This document shows positions 45,395 to 54,650 of a stretch of 64,000 nucleotides of DNA, one piece after another. The notes beneath the pieces were generated by a model. That model had not been told where the DNA came from. It did no database searches and was given only the letters and a program-made list of their open reading frames with translations. Source of the stretch: Acinetobacter sp. ANC 4470 (lineage in GTDB: Bacteria; Pseudomonadota; Gammaproteobacteria; Pseudomonadales; Moraxellaceae); contig NZ_NEGC01000007.1 of assembly GCF_002135335.1 (NCBI RefSeq), positions 62,001 through 126,000 of the forward strand. Direction: 5' to 3'. Each line of letters begins with the position of its first letter. Positions within the stretch are counted from its first letter, which is position 1. The position numbers were made by a program, and so were the translations under genes.

Positions 45395-45583
45395 GAGGAA
45401 AACCTGGCTATGTATGCAAATTGATTTTTCACATTATAACAAATTGAACCTGAATACAGTGATTCAATCCTGATCCGATTCGATTTATTCAGTGTTCTAA
45501 ATATGCAATATTCTGTTCTATTTTTTTACTGTAGCAATTCTCTGGATCTGTTACTTTGACATACCATCACAAGGTAAAGACAA

Positions 45584-45859
45584 ATGAAAAGCCATACAAA
45601 AATCAGCACTACTGAAGCCGCTCGCATCGCCAAACGCGTACTCAATCATTGGAAACATAAATTTGAAGTTGCTGAAACTGAAGCTGATTTCACTATTTTC
45701 ATGCCCGATGCCACGATTCAACTTATGCCACAATCCGATGCACTATTGGTCTCTATTGACAGCACGCTCGAAGACCTAAGCCGTTTAGAACAAGTGGTTC
45801 TAGATCATTTAAGCCGTATGGCACAACAAGAATTTACTGCAACATGGCAACATCAATAA
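45584..45859 (+). CDS. DUF2218 protein
   Basis: The 91-aa protein reads MKSHTKISTTEAARIAKRVLNHWKHKFEVAETEADFTIFMPDATIQLMPQSDALLVSIDSTLEDLSRLEQVVLDHLSRMAQQEF. It fits the DUF2218 pattern (short helix, then beta strands, then a helix ending in HLxRMA). The function of the family is unknown; members are often near iron-uptake genes, which is not the case here. AAGG lies about nine bases before the ATG. It is convergent with fghA. Confidence 0.83.
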   Translation: MKSHTKISTTEAARIAKRVLNHWKHKFEVAETEADFTIFMPDATIQLMPQSDALLVSIDSTLEDLSRLEQVVLDHLSRMAQQEFTATWQHQ

Positions 45860-45863
45860 ATAA

Positions 45864-45890
45864 TAAAGGGAGAATCACATTCTCCCTTTA
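45864..45890. terminator. Bidirectional terminator, DUF2218 gene / fghA
   Basis: 12-bp perfect stem TAAAGGGAGAAT / ATTCTCCCTTTA around loop CAC, between convergent genes. Confidence 0.9.
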
Positions 45891-45927
45891 TTTTCAACAC
45901 ACTTAGACAGCATAACTACGTATAAAA

Positions 45928-46764
45928 CTATGCATCGAGTTGCACCGCATGAAACTGTAAATGCTCATCGATAAAACTTTGAATAAAATAATAACCGTGG
46001 TCATAGCCTGCATGTTCACGCAAAGTTAAATGCTGCCCCACTTGCGCGCAAGCCTGTTGAAATAATGCCGGATTTAATTGTGCATAAAATTGATCTTCTC
46101 GTCCTTGATCAATCAAAATCTCTTTAAACATAGCTCCCTTTGCTTGAACTAAAGCAGTGGCATCATGTTTTTTCCATTCCGCTTGATCTGCACCTAAATA
46201 ATGAGAAAATGCTTTTTCACCCCATGGACATTGGCTCGGGGCACAAATCGGTGCAAAAGCAGAAACCGATTTAAATTTTTCTGGATATTTAAATGCAAGG
46301 GTCAACGCACCATGCCCTCCCATAGAATGCCCAAAGATGCCGACTTTATGCGTTTGAATTGGAAAATTAAGATTCACCAGCTCATAGAGTTCATCAACAA
46401 TAAAACTTTCCATTTGATAATGTTCAGCCCACGGTGCTTGGCTTGCATTTAGATAAAATCCTGCCCCTTGACCTAAATCCCAAGAATCACCTTGTGCGAC
46501 ATTTTCACCTCTTGGTGATGTATCAGGACTAATCAAGATCAAACCTAACTGTGCGGCTAAGCGTTGAGCATGTGCTTTAATGGCAAAAGTTTCTTCTGTA
46601 CAAGTTAAACCTGCTAAATAAAAAAGTGTCGGACAAGCTTGCCCAATTAAAGCTTGCGGTGGCAAAAAAACACCAAATTTTGCTTCACCATTGAGCACCT
46701 TAGAATTAAAAGCATAAATGCGCTGTTCGCCATCAAAGCATCGATTATGTTGGATTAATTCCAT
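45928..46764 (-). CDS. fghA: S-formylglutathione hydrolase
   Basis: This enzyme completes glutathione-dependent formaldehyde oxidation by releasing formate from S-formylglutathione. The 278-aa esterase-D family protein has LFYLAGLTCTEETFAIKAHAQRLAAQLGLILISPDTSPRG, the nucleophile motif GIFGHSMGGHGALTLA, LIDQGREDQFY (acid) and HAGYDHGYYFIQSFI (histidine). The ATG at 46764 gives the family start MELIQHNRCFDG and has AGGA nine bases ahead. No formaldehyde dehydrogenase gene is next to it. It overlaps the N-terminal extension region of the C13 gene's 3' end only outside the chosen start. Confidence 0.95.
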   Translation of the reverse strand: MELIQHNRCFDGEQRIYAFNSKVLNGEAKFGVFLPPQALIGQACPTLFYLAGLTCTEETFAIKAHAQRLAAQLGLILISPDTSPRGENVAQGDSWDLGQGAGFYLNASQAPWAEHYQMESFIVDELYELVNLNFPIQTHKVGIFGHSMGGHGALTLAFKYPEKFKSVSAFAPICAPSQCPWGEKAFSHYLGADQAEWKKHDATALVQAKGAMFKEILIDQGREDQFYAQLNPALFQQACAQVGQHLTLREHAGYDHGYYFIQSFIDEHLQFHAVQLDA

Positions 46765-46777
46765 GTGCGTATTTCCT

Positions 46778-48193
46778 TTATTGTGTTTGAACACTTAATT
46801 CTGGCGTTCCTGCGGTTTTAATCTCGGTCTTGCTCATCGCTGGAAATAAACGTTGTTCTAATTGTGGCAACATAAATTCCATGTTCTTACCAATCGACCA
46901 TTGTGGTTCAGAAGCGTCAAAACCTTGAGCCGACTCCCACTGCGCCACTGTTGCTTTCGCTTGCTCAAACGCTGCACTTACAGAGGTCTGCTCTCGCATG
47001 GCCTGATCAAAAAAAGCACGTCCAAAATAAGTATAATCCGCTTCATTTGAACAACCAAAAGAGGCGCGATCTGCAGCAGATGCAGTAATAATTAAAGTAT
47101 TATCATCTTGTAATGCTGGAACAAAACTGCCTGAATAACATGCAGAAATGACAATCACACGCCAGCGAATCCCAGACTTATCTAAAGCATCTTTTAACCA
47201 TTTGGGATCAACATCATTTAAATCTATTGGTGCATTTTCCATTTCAAACTGATTCGGCAAACCATGAGAGGTCATGTATAAAAATAATACATCACTTTCT
47301 CGGTTCATTTGCTGTCCAATTCTACGCAACGCTAAATCCATACTGGTGCGTGACGCTATGGGAGCTTTAGTTCGTGTTGTTGGATTATTAATTAAGGCCA
47401 CTGAGCGACCAAAAGTTCCAAAACGGGTATCAAACTGCTCTTTAATACGTTCAACTTCCGACTTAAACACGTCTTGATAGCCTGCGCCTGCCACGCCTAA
47501 AAAATACCAATGAGATTGCGCAAATTCACCATATTGCACAGCATCTAGAGATTTATTCAGTACCTGACTTTGAGCATAAAAGGCATCTTCAGCAAAAGTA
47601 GGGGCTATTTCTTCTACTTTCCAAATCGGTTCGCTTTTGACTGACATTTGCCAAACCACAAGAGTAAACAAGGTTGCAGCAACAATCAGTGCCCGCTCCC
47701 ACCATGGCCACTTTAATTCACGCGAGAACACCCAAACAACGGCCAAACTTTGCCAAACAAACAGCACCATGAATACCATGGGTAAATAGTCATAGAAGAC
47801 ATAAGGCAATATATCGATATAACCTAAATACTGAATAAAACTTTGTAATAAGGCGATATGCGTGTCAAGTACCAACCACAATAATGCTGGCACTAACATC
47901 AAGCGTGGGTTATTAATCCGTTGTGAAAGGAAAATCCCAACAATTAGCGCAATAAAAGGCCATAAAGCATAACTAATCAAACCTTGAGGATTAAACTCTC
48001 CTACTTCACCTGAACTTAACCAGCTAAATAAACTATTGGCACTGCCACCTAAAATCCCCCAAAAGATCAATTGCAAAATTGAGGGGTGAACAATTTGTAA
48101 AGACCGACGCGACCCTAAAAAAAGCCACATCCCTGCAGTTTGGTTACTTTTAAAATCATGCCAAAAATTGATGGAGGGTTTGAAGTCGATCAT
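46778..48193 (-). CDS. Membrane-anchored C13 (legumain-like) cysteine peptidase
   Basis: The 471-aa protein has about five membrane helices in its first 190 residues (LQLIFWGILGG, LISYALWPFIALIVGIFLS, LMLVPALLWLVLDTHIALL, YLPMVFMVLFVWQSLAVVWVF, ALIVAATLFTLVVWQM). A periplasmic or cytoplasmic caspase-fold peptidase of family C13 follows, with the histidine in DVLFLYMTSHGLPNQ and the cysteine in WRVIVISACYSGSFVPAL. Both catalytic residues and the flanking hydrophobic strands match the clan CD pattern. It is 13 bp upstream of fghA on the same strand. The substrate is unknown; GPI-transamidase-like chemistry is known in eukaryotic relatives. Confidence 0.86.
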   Translation of the reverse strand: MIDFKPSINFWHDFKSNQTAGMWLFLGSRRSLQIVHPSILQLIFWGILGGSANSLFSWLSSGEVGEFNPQGLISYALWPFIALIVGIFLSQRINNPRLMLVPALLWLVLDTHIALLQSFIQYLGYIDILPYVFYDYLPMVFMVLFVWQSLAVVWVFSRELKWPWWERALIVAATLFTLVVWQMSVKSEPIWKVEEIAPTFAEDAFYAQSQVLNKSLDAVQYGEFAQSHWYFLGVAGAGYQDVFKSEVERIKEQFDTRFGTFGRSVALINNPTTRTKAPIASRTSMDLALRRIGQQMNRESDVLFLYMTSHGLPNQFEMENAPIDLNDVDPKWLKDALDKSGIRWRVIVISACYSGSFVPALQDDNTLIITASAADRASFGCSNEADYTYFGRAFFDQAMREQTSVSAAFEQAKATVAQWESAQGFDASEPQWSIGKNMEFMLPQLEQRLFPAMSKTEIKTAGTPELSVQTQ

Positions 48194-48315
48194 AGGATTT
48201 CGGGTTGGCTATAGCTCGCTGATTTACAGTCTAAGTGTATGCTTGATGAGAGTTTTATCAATGCTGTTTTTAACTATATAACAGATTAATGCACAATATT
48301 GAAGCAATTACCCAT

Positions 48316-49134
48316 CTACTCTATAAGATGATACTGAAAGTAAGCATCAAAACGACAAGCATCGCCTTGCCATTGATGATTAGGTTCTTGATTTGCCAAA
48401 TAGATCGCCAGACGAGGGCGCTTCACTACCACTCGTTTTGCTAGTTCTTGTGCCAAAATTAGTAAATTATCACCCAAATCCATTTCACCATCTTCAGGTA
48501 ATAACATGTGTAATAATTGCATCTGTTTTTTGACTTGGGCTTGTTTTTTAATGGCTTGCTGATTTTGATCACGTTGCGGAAACATTGGGTCTAAATAAAC
48601 CACATCTACCGTATGATGCTGTTCCGCTTGCTGGATTAAATAATCAGCAGAATCAGAAAAAATCAAATCAATCCGTGCCACGACCGAACTTAAAAAAGGA
48701 TCATGTTCAGCATTGTGTTTACTGTCTTCAAGCAAAGTAAATAAAATAGGATGTCGTTCAAGCAAAGTGACTTCAGCACCTAAATGTGCCATCAGTAAAC
48801 TATCATGACCTAAGCCTGCTGTGGCATCAATCAATCTAGGTTTTTCGCCTAGATTACACGCTCGGGCAATCATTTCAGATTTGAGTGAAGCTCTTTTTAG
48901 CCGTGGAACTTCAGCCTTCCAATCGGGTTGCATCTTCATGCCATTGGCACACAGCCAAAGACCCAATTCATCTACACACAACGCCAACTCTGGATGCAAA
49001 CGCAAAAAGCGAGCATTGAGTTTTTCAATAATTTCTAAATTTACCTGAACCCCACGAGAAGAAAGCACAGCAGAATACTGCTGTGCTTTCTGTTGAAATT
49101 CTGCTTCTACAAATAAGCGGATGTCGCTTACCAT
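48316..49134 (-). CDS. rsmJ: 16S rRNA (guanine1516-N2)-methyltransferase RsmJ
   Basis: RsmJ methylates G1516 of 16S rRNA. The 272-aa protein has [25 protein letters not shown], then [46 protein letters not shown] (SAM motif I as DATAGLG, family specific) and [13 protein letters not shown] (the NPPF-like catalytic DPMFP). The ATG at 49134 overlaps the end of uppP by 7 bp and has GGAAA ahead; the open frame further upstream is not coding. Confidence 0.93.
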   Translation of the reverse strand: MVSDIRLFVEAEFQQKAQQYSAVLSSRGVQVNLEIIEKLNARFLRLHPELALCVDELGLWLCANGMKMQPDWKAEVPRLKRASLKSEMIARACNLGEKPRLIDATAGLGHDSLLMAHLGAEVTLLERHPILFTLLEDSKHNAEHDPFLSSVVARIDLIFSDSADYLIQQAEQHHTVDVVYLDPMFPQRDQNQQAIKKQAQVKKQMQLLHMLLPEDGEMDLGDNLLILAQELAKRVVVKRPRLAIYLANQEPNHQWQGDACRFDAYFQYHLIE

Positions 49135-49952
49135 AATTTCCAGCCTGTAAATGCAAAGAGTAAAATTAAAAGACCAGAAGCAATACGATACCAAGCAAAG
49201 ACCATGAAATCACGTTTTGCAACATAAGCCACTAACACACGAATTAAAATCAATGCAGAAACAAAGGAAACAATAATCCCTGTTGCAAGCACAGTCCAAT
49301 CTTCAGTGCCTTGAAATACATCATAACTTTGATAAAGGTCTAACAGGCCTGCACCAACAATCACGGGAATTCCTAAGAAGAAAGAAAATTCAGTCGCCGC
49401 TTTACGTGATATGCCCAAAAACATGGCACCAATAATGGTTGCACCAGAACGTGAAGTACCCGGAATTAAAGACAGAACTTGAATTAAACCAATCCAAATG
49501 GCTTCTTTATAACTCATATTCTCGACTTCTTCAGCGTTCACTTTACGTGGATTCTTTTCAATCCAGATAATAATCAAACCACCGACAATTAAACCAATCG
49601 CCACAGCAATATCATTAAATAAGAATGCTTTTACCGTTTGTCCAAAGGTGAGACCAATCAGTATAATTGGAATTGAGGCCATAATCAGGCTAAAACCAAG
49701 ATGACGACCTTTTTCCTCACCCGTAAACATACCAGTGGCAGCCCCCCAAAGCCGAGCCCAATATTCATAGATGACTGCGGCAATTGCGCCCATTTGAATG
49801 GCGATGACAAATACATCACTTTTTTCTTTGGTCCAGAAATTCATTAATTCTGAAGCAAGAATTAAATGCCCAGTACTGGAAATAGGTAGAAATTCGGTAA
49901 CACCTTCAACAATACCCATAATTGCCGCTTTTAGCAGCAGTAAAAGATCCAT
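49128..49952 (-). CDS. uppP: Undecaprenyl-diphosphate phosphatase UppP (BacA)
   Basis: UppP recycles the lipid carrier for peptidoglycan synthesis. The 274-aa membrane protein has eight helices. Its two signature segments are [25 protein letters not shown] (residues 8-32) and [27 protein letters not shown] (near residue 155), with the essential glutamates, serines and arginine. It is part of a tight run with tsaB and rsmJ. Confidence 0.97.
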   Translation of the reverse strand: MDLLLLLKAAIMGIVEGVTEFLPISSTGHLILASELMNFWTKEKSDVFVIAIQMGAIAAVIYEYWARLWGAATGMFTGEEKGRHLGFSLIMASIPIILIGLTFGQTVKAFLFNDIAVAIGLIVGGLIIIWIEKNPRKVNAEEVENMSYKEAIWIGLIQVLSLIPGTSRSGATIIGAMFLGISRKAATEFSFFLGIPVIVGAGLLDLYQSYDVFQGTEDWTVLATGIIVSFVSALILIRVLVAYVAKRDFMVFAWYRIASGLLILLFAFTGWKLW

Positions 49953-49960
49953 AGAAAATC

Positions 49961-50629
49961 CTAGTTAGATTTGCCTTGTTCTGGAATTTTTTTCCAAGCG
50001 TTATCACGTAAATACACGGGTAATGCCTGTTCAGCACTGACCCATTTTTTTTGCTCAACCTCTGCGCGCGCAATGGTCGCAATATCTTGTGCAGTCGCAC
50101 TTAAGTCTTGGTATTGTATTTGTTCTGGCTGAATTAAAGCTGAACCCGAACCGACCAATTCAAATTTAACGATTTCAGTGGCTTCGCTATAGTTTAACAA
50201 TTGCTCTGCATCAACAGCTTGCATAATGCCCTGTTGATCCAGCTGAAAACTCGCAATATACACTTCCTTCATCCGGGCATCGAGTACCGCAGTAACTGCG
50301 GTTAAACCGTGAATACGATAGGCTGCCTGCGCTAAAGCTTGTAAGCTAGAAACAGGAACAACTGGCAGATCATTTGCCCATGCCAATGCCTGAGTGACAG
50401 CGGCATTAATTCGCACGCCACTAAAAGAACCTGGACCACGGCTAAATGCGATTGCAGTTAATTCTGATGCCGATAGAGCAAGCTGAGTAAATGCTTGATC
50501 TATCATTGGGAGAATCGTTTGCGTTTGTGCTTTTGCTCGCGCATCTAATTGGAAAAATAATTCTTGGGTTTCATCTACAATACAGACGGAACACTGCTCA
50601 TTGGCAGTTTCCAATGCCAGCAATTTCAT
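49961..50629 (-). CDS. tsaB: tRNA threonylcarbamoyladenosine biosynthesis protein TsaB
   Basis: TsaB pairs with TsaD and TsaE to install t6A37 on tRNA. The 222-aa ASKHA protein begins MKLLALETANEQCSVCIVDETQELFFQLDARAKAQTQTILPMIDQAF and contains LTAIAFSRGPGSFSGVRINAAVTQALAWA and VTAVLDARMKEVYIASF, the usual TsaB core. The ATG at 50629 has AAGG seven bases ahead; earlier in-frame codons add an unrelated N-terminus. It lies 8 bp before uppP. Confidence 0.94.
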   Translation of the reverse strand: MKLLALETANEQCSVCIVDETQELFFQLDARAKAQTQTILPMIDQAFTQLALSASELTAIAFSRGPGSFSGVRINAAVTQALAWANDLPVVPVSSLQALAQAAYRIHGLTAVTAVLDARMKEVYIASFQLDQQGIMQAVDAEQLLNYSEATEIVKFELVGSGSALIQPEQIQYQDLSATAQDIATIARAEVEQKKWVSAEQALPVYLRDNAWKKIPEQGKSN

Positions 50630-50760
50630 GCGCAACCTTAATTTATTTGGCGATAAAAAACGAGTGCTATCATACTCCACTCATGCACTCTAGGCGAGAT
50701 GTTACATCTGAGGGATACAAAAAAGCCAAGTAACAACTTGGCTCAATACATCTGTGCAAA

Positions 50761-51291
50761 TTAAAATTCAACTGCTTCCAAATTTTGAAAATGCTTAAAA
50801 TGTTCAGCGTAATGTAAAGCGCTCATTTTGAGCTTAACTTCAGCAGCCTGATCTAAAGTCTTGACAATTTTCCCCGGTGAACCCATCACAACCGAATTAT
50901 CCGGAATGATCTTGCCTTCAGGGATTAAAGCATTCGCGCCAATGATGCAGTTTTTACCAATCACAGCATGATTTAAAATAACGGAATTAATCCCAATTAA
51001 GCTGTTGTCACCAATCGTACAGCCATGCAACATCGCTTGATGTCCAATCGTGACATAGCTGCCAATATGCATCTCAATGCCAGCATCGGTATGCAAAACG
51101 GCATTTTCCTGAACATTGGTAAAATCACCCAAACTGATTTTACTGTTATCGCCACGGATGACCGCACCAAACCAAACACTGACCTGCTTACCCATTTCAA
51201 CTTGACCAATCACGGTTGCATTTTCAGCCACCCAACCATCCCAAGGTTGATGCATTGCTTGCGGTGCATAGCCATTAAATTTATACATCAT
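50761..51291 (-). CDS. Gamma-carbonic-anhydrase-like protein (YrdA/CaiE family)
   Basis: The 176-aa left-handed beta-helix protein has hexapeptide repeats: ENATVIGQVEMGKQVSVWFGAVIRGDNSKISLGDFTNVQENAVLHTDAGIEMHIGSYVTIGHQAMLHGCTIGDNSLIGINSVILNHAVIGKNCIIGANALIPEG. Three histidines (VLHTD, IGHQAMLHGC) match the metal site of gamma carbonic anhydrases. Activity is not proven for most YrdA-type members. It follows the Nudix gene by 17 bp. Confidence 0.92.
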   Translation of the reverse strand: MMYKFNGYAPQAMHQPWDGWVAENATVIGQVEMGKQVSVWFGAVIRGDNSKISLGDFTNVQENAVLHTDAGIEMHIGSYVTIGHQAMLHGCTIGDNSLIGINSVILNHAVIGKNCIIGANALIPEGKIIPDNSVVMGSPGKIVKTLDQAAEVKLKMSALHYAEHFKHFQNLEAVEF

Positions 51292-51308
51292 GTTTTATCT
51301 TCCTTGAA

Positions 51309-51926
51309 CTATTTACCACGTTTAATCTTACTGCCATAAAAAGCGGGTGAATTTAATAAAAAAGGCCATTCTTTCTGATAATTCAAACCATACTGAAATA
51401 ATGAAACCAACATACGTGCAGTCAAACCCCAGACGATTTCATTTTCCACCCGCATACTAGGAAAATATAAAGACTGATGTGCATAACGCACTTCATAAGG
51501 GATAGGTGGCGCATGAATTAAACTATCCAGTGATGCAAAAAAAATACGATCAATTTCACTCGGTTGAGCAATCAAGTTTACTTCTGGCGGAATCAATCCA
51601 ACCACAGGTTTAACCAGCATACCATTGCGCGCTTTTTGCATCGGCAAATCACCAATCAATTGCACATCAAATGGATTTAATGCGGTCTCTTCATAGGCTT
51701 CGCGTAATGCCACCACAATATTACTGGTATCTTGTGGATCTCTTTTGCCACCAGGAAAGGAAACCTCTCCAGCATGATTTGATAAATAAAGTGAACGGCG
51801 AGTAAGCAAAACTTTGGGATTAGACTCATTTGTAATCGCAATTAATACAGCAGCTTGTGCAGATTTTACCCGTGTGGAAAACCGTAATCTTTGCTGTAGT
51901 GAGTGAATTAACGAATGGTCATCCAT
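51309..51926 (-). CDS. nudL: Nudix hydrolase, CoA pyrophosphatase type (NudL)
   Basis: The 205-aa Nudix protein has the box VSFPGGKRDPQDTSNIVVALREAYEETALNPFDVQLIGDL. The upstream AQAAVLIAITNESNPKVLLTRRSLYLSNHAGEVSFPGG is typical of CoA-type Nudix (YeaB/NudL) enzymes, which cleave CoA and its derivatives. It ends with WGLTARMLVSLFQYGL. The enzymatic specificity is inferred. It starts an operon-like pair with the carbonic-anhydrase-like gene. Confidence 0.9.
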   Translation of the reverse strand: MDDHSLIHSLQQRLRFSTRVKSAQAAVLIAITNESNPKVLLTRRSLYLSNHAGEVSFPGGKRDPQDTSNIVVALREAYEETALNPFDVQLIGDLPMQKARNGMLVKPVVGLIPPEVNLIAQPSEIDRIFFASLDSLIHAPPIPYEVRYAHQSLYFPSMRVENEIVWGLTARMLVSLFQYGLNYQKEWPFLLNSPAFYGSKIKRGK

Positions 51927-52045
51927 ACTTGACTCTCTCTTTATTTCTTCTTCGTTTCATCATAGCTGAGTTTTTATTCAAAAAGATAGAAATGATGCCA
52001 AAGTTAAATTTTTCAGTTATGCTGATCACACCTTGATCATTGACG

Positions 52046-52600
52046 ATGAATATGAATTTTTGTGTAATTTGTGGACATAAAACAGCGGAAAAAATCCCAC
52101 TCGGCGATCATCAATTACGTCGTGTTTGTACAGATTGTGGCAATATTCATTACATCAATCCCAAGGTCATTTGTGGGGCGCTGGTACTCTGGGAAAATAA
52201 AGTTTTACTTTGTCGACGCGCAATTGAACCACGTTATGGGTTATGGACACTTCCAGCAGGTTATATGGAATTGTTTGAAACTATGGAACAAGGTGCGGCA
52301 AGAGAAACACGCGAAGAAGCCGAGGCTGAAATTGAAATTGATCAGCTCTATTGTATGTATAACATTCCTCGAATCGGTCAGATTTACGTTTTATTCAAAG
52401 CCCATTTAGTCAATGGCGTGTTCGGTGCGGGTGAAGAAACCATTGAATCCCGTTTATTTGAAGAACACGAAATCCCTTGGTCTGAACTGGCTTTCCCGAG
52501 CGTAGAACGAACATTAAGACATTATTTTGAAGATCGTAAAACCGCTTCATTCAATATGCATTTAGAAACTTTGGGTTCACGTTTAGATCATACTGGCTAA
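52046..52600 (+). CDS. Nudix hydrolase with N-terminal zinc ribbon
   Basis: The 184-aa protein starts MNMNFCVICGHKTAEKIPLGDHQLRRVCTDCGNIHYINPKVI, a Cys4 zinc ribbon (CxxC...CxxC). A Nudix domain follows, with LLCRRAIEPRYGLWTLPAGYMELFETMEQGAARETREEAEAEIEI. Such proteins act on NADH, ADP-ribose or related dinucleotides. The ATG at 52046 is chosen; a TTG six bases earlier also opens the frame. Its 3' end converges on filF. Confidence 0.9.
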   Translation: MNMNFCVICGHKTAEKIPLGDHQLRRVCTDCGNIHYINPKVICGALVLWENKVLLCRRAIEPRYGLWTLPAGYMELFETMEQGAARETREEAEAEIEIDQLYCMYNIPRIGQIYVLFKAHLVNGVFGAGEETIESRLFEEHEIPWSELAFPSVERTLRHYFEDRKTASFNMHLETLGSRLDHTG

Positions 52601-52639
52601 TTTTTCTAAATAATTTTTAAATAATTAAGAAATAAAAAT

Positions 52640-52659
52640 AGCCCATCTCTCGATGGGCT
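52640..52659. terminator. Bidirectional terminator, Nudix gene / filF
   Basis: Stem AGCCCAT / ATGGGCT around a six-base loop, with T runs on both strands. It ends the fil locus on one side and the Nudix gene on the other. Confidence 0.88.
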
Positions 52660-52681
52660 GTTTTTATTCTAATGGTAATTT

Positions 52682-54628
52682 TTACTTAATCGCAACGCTA
52701 TAACATGGAGCTAAAGTGAAATCTAGCGTTCCCCCCGCTAACTTAGCAAGTGCTTTGTCTGCATCAGTTGCTGCACTGGCGTTCGCTAAATTATAAACAT
52801 GTTGAAAACTCGCTAAACTGTTCCCCCATCTTACAGGTTGCTTAGCTGAATCTGTAAATGTCACACGCGCTTGTCCACTTATTACGGCTGGATCCAATAA
52901 ACTTGCTACATCTAACAGTGCCCCACCAACGACTACGCTTTCCGTCGATGAATCAGATGATGTTTTAATGGTAGAGTTCATTCCAACTAAAGCACCATTA
53001 ATTTTTACAAATTTGTCATGACTTAAAACCATACGTATAGAAAGTAATTTATTCGCAGTAAATGCACGTGAAATTGTACCTAAACGATATTGTTGTACAC
53101 CATGCTGATCAATAAAGGTATTCGGATCAAATGAATCCTCAGTACAAGCATTATCTGATGTAGACATATCCGTCTCAGTAGAACCTGCTTTGATATTAGA
53201 ACGAATATCACCATTTTGATCGATCACAATCCCTAACTTAACAGCAGGCACGGAAGTATCTGTAAATTTAAAGGTTAAATCTGCATACATGGGAAAAATA
53301 TACTTTTCCCCAGATTTCACATTACTGACAGATTTAAAAACCTGTTTATCTAAATAAGTGATTGGAAATATTTTATATAAATCTAAAGACCCTTTAAATT
53401 CATCGGTATTCGTCGTTTGTTTCCAACGACCGAGATCTTTTAATTCTTCACTGCTGACTGTCGTCTTATTGGTTAATAATTTATAAAATTGTTCTCTACC
53501 CGCCATCATATAATCATTAAAAATCTTACCCTGACTAATAATCAATGGCTGTGAATTCACATCTGCTATATCCAGTTGATAATCTTGATCAACTCTCTTG
53601 TTAACCGGATTAATCCAATGCCCTTGTGCTGGTGCAGTCATACGTACTGGTTTTACATTACGAATTAATTCGGCATTTACACTACTAATTGCAGCCAAAT
53701 TACCCGTAGCAGTACCTTTCCATTGTAAGCCACTACCAAAAGTATAGCCCTGTCGGTCAGTAATTAGCATAAAGTGTCCAAACAAATATTTGGTTGACTT
53801 ATCCTTTAAATCACAAGTTTCTTTATTGCACCCAACCAAACCATCGGAACCCGATATTAGGCTCCCCAGTACTCCACTGGTTGAAAATAGCGCAAACTCT
53901 GGTTGATATACTGCCGCAGTTGCAATATTCATTAATTTACTCACAACTTCAAATGCTTGATCATCATCAATCACTGAAACATCAACCCATGGCTTAATTA
54001 TATCGACATATTCATCACTCATAATTTGTTGCGAAGTAACTGAACTTAAAATAAGTTCTAATTTTGACCGCATCTCATCCGTAATATATAAAGCTTGAAT
54101 ATCCGTGGGCACATCAATTTTATTTTCTTGTAAAGCTAAAGCTTGGAAAATTTTGACTAGCTTCATCGCCACCATGACTGTCGGATCATTTTTACTTAAG
54201 GTTTTAGCGTCTTGTTGCGTAATCCCCACTGCCATATCCAAAATGGTTAAACGAGGTACTTGTCCAGCACTTAATCGTGCAACTTTATTTAATTCAACCA
54301 CACCTAAATTAATTTTTTTATCTTTTTCACCTTTAATGAAAAAAGTGACTTTATCATCGACTCTACAACTCCCTGTTGCAACGCCATCACCCAAATCTAA
54401 TATTGATATAAAGCTATTGGTTGTATCACTACTACAGGTAAAATTCAGTCCATCCAATGGATAATCTAAAGCAAATTCTACACATCCGTTCATTTTTGGC
54501 GTACATGTACCATTTTCTGTGCTGGAATCAGACGTCTCGGGAATAATATTAGCGCTCTCACCACCACAACCACTCAAAGCAGCCATCAAGGTTGTGAGTG
54601 CAAAAGGTAATAAATACTTGTTTTTCAT
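52682..54628 (-). CDS. filF: FilF, large lipoprotein of the fil locus
   Basis: The 648-aa precursor starts MKNKYLLPFALTTLMAALSGCGGESANIIPETS. Its lipobox LSGC at Cys20 predicts a lipoprotein, followed by a Ser/Thr/Glu-rich linker. The body is a long mixed alpha/beta region with paired cysteines (TCTPKMNGC, NFTCSSD, LVGCNKETCD). It ends SAATDADKALAKLAGGTLDFTLAPCYSVAIK. The ATG at 54628 has AGGG ahead. Acinetobacter annotations call it putative pilus assembly protein FilF; no pilus motor or usher is present in this locus. Its function is unknown. Confidence 0.84.
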   Translation of the reverse strand: MKNKYLLPFALTTLMAALSGCGGESANIIPETSDSSTENGTCTPKMNGCVEFALDYPLDGLNFTCSSDTTNSFISILDLGDGVATGSCRVDDKVTFFIKGEKDKKINLGVVELNKVARLSAGQVPRLTILDMAVGITQQDAKTLSKNDPTVMVAMKLVKIFQALALQENKIDVPTDIQALYITDEMRSKLELILSSVTSQQIMSDEYVDIIKPWVDVSVIDDDQAFEVVSKLMNIATAAVYQPEFALFSTSGVLGSLISGSDGLVGCNKETCDLKDKSTKYLFGHFMLITDRQGYTFGSGLQWKGTATGNLAAISSVNAELIRNVKPVRMTAPAQGHWINPVNKRVDQDYQLDIADVNSQPLIISQGKIFNDYMMAGREQFYKLLTNKTTVSSEELKDLGRWKQTTNTDEFKGSLDLYKIFPITYLDKQVFKSVSNVKSGEKYIFPMYADLTFKFTDTSVPAVKLGIVIDQNGDIRSNIKAGSTETDMSTSDNACTEDSFDPNTFIDQHGVQQYRLGTISRAFTANKLLSIRMVLSHDKFVKINGALVGMNSTIKTSSDSSTESVVVGGALLDVASLLDPAVISGQARVTFTDSAKQPVRWGNSLASFQHVYNLANASAATDADKALAKLAGGTLDFTLAPCYSVAIK

Positions 54629-54650
54629 CCTAAATTCCCTAGTTCTATTC

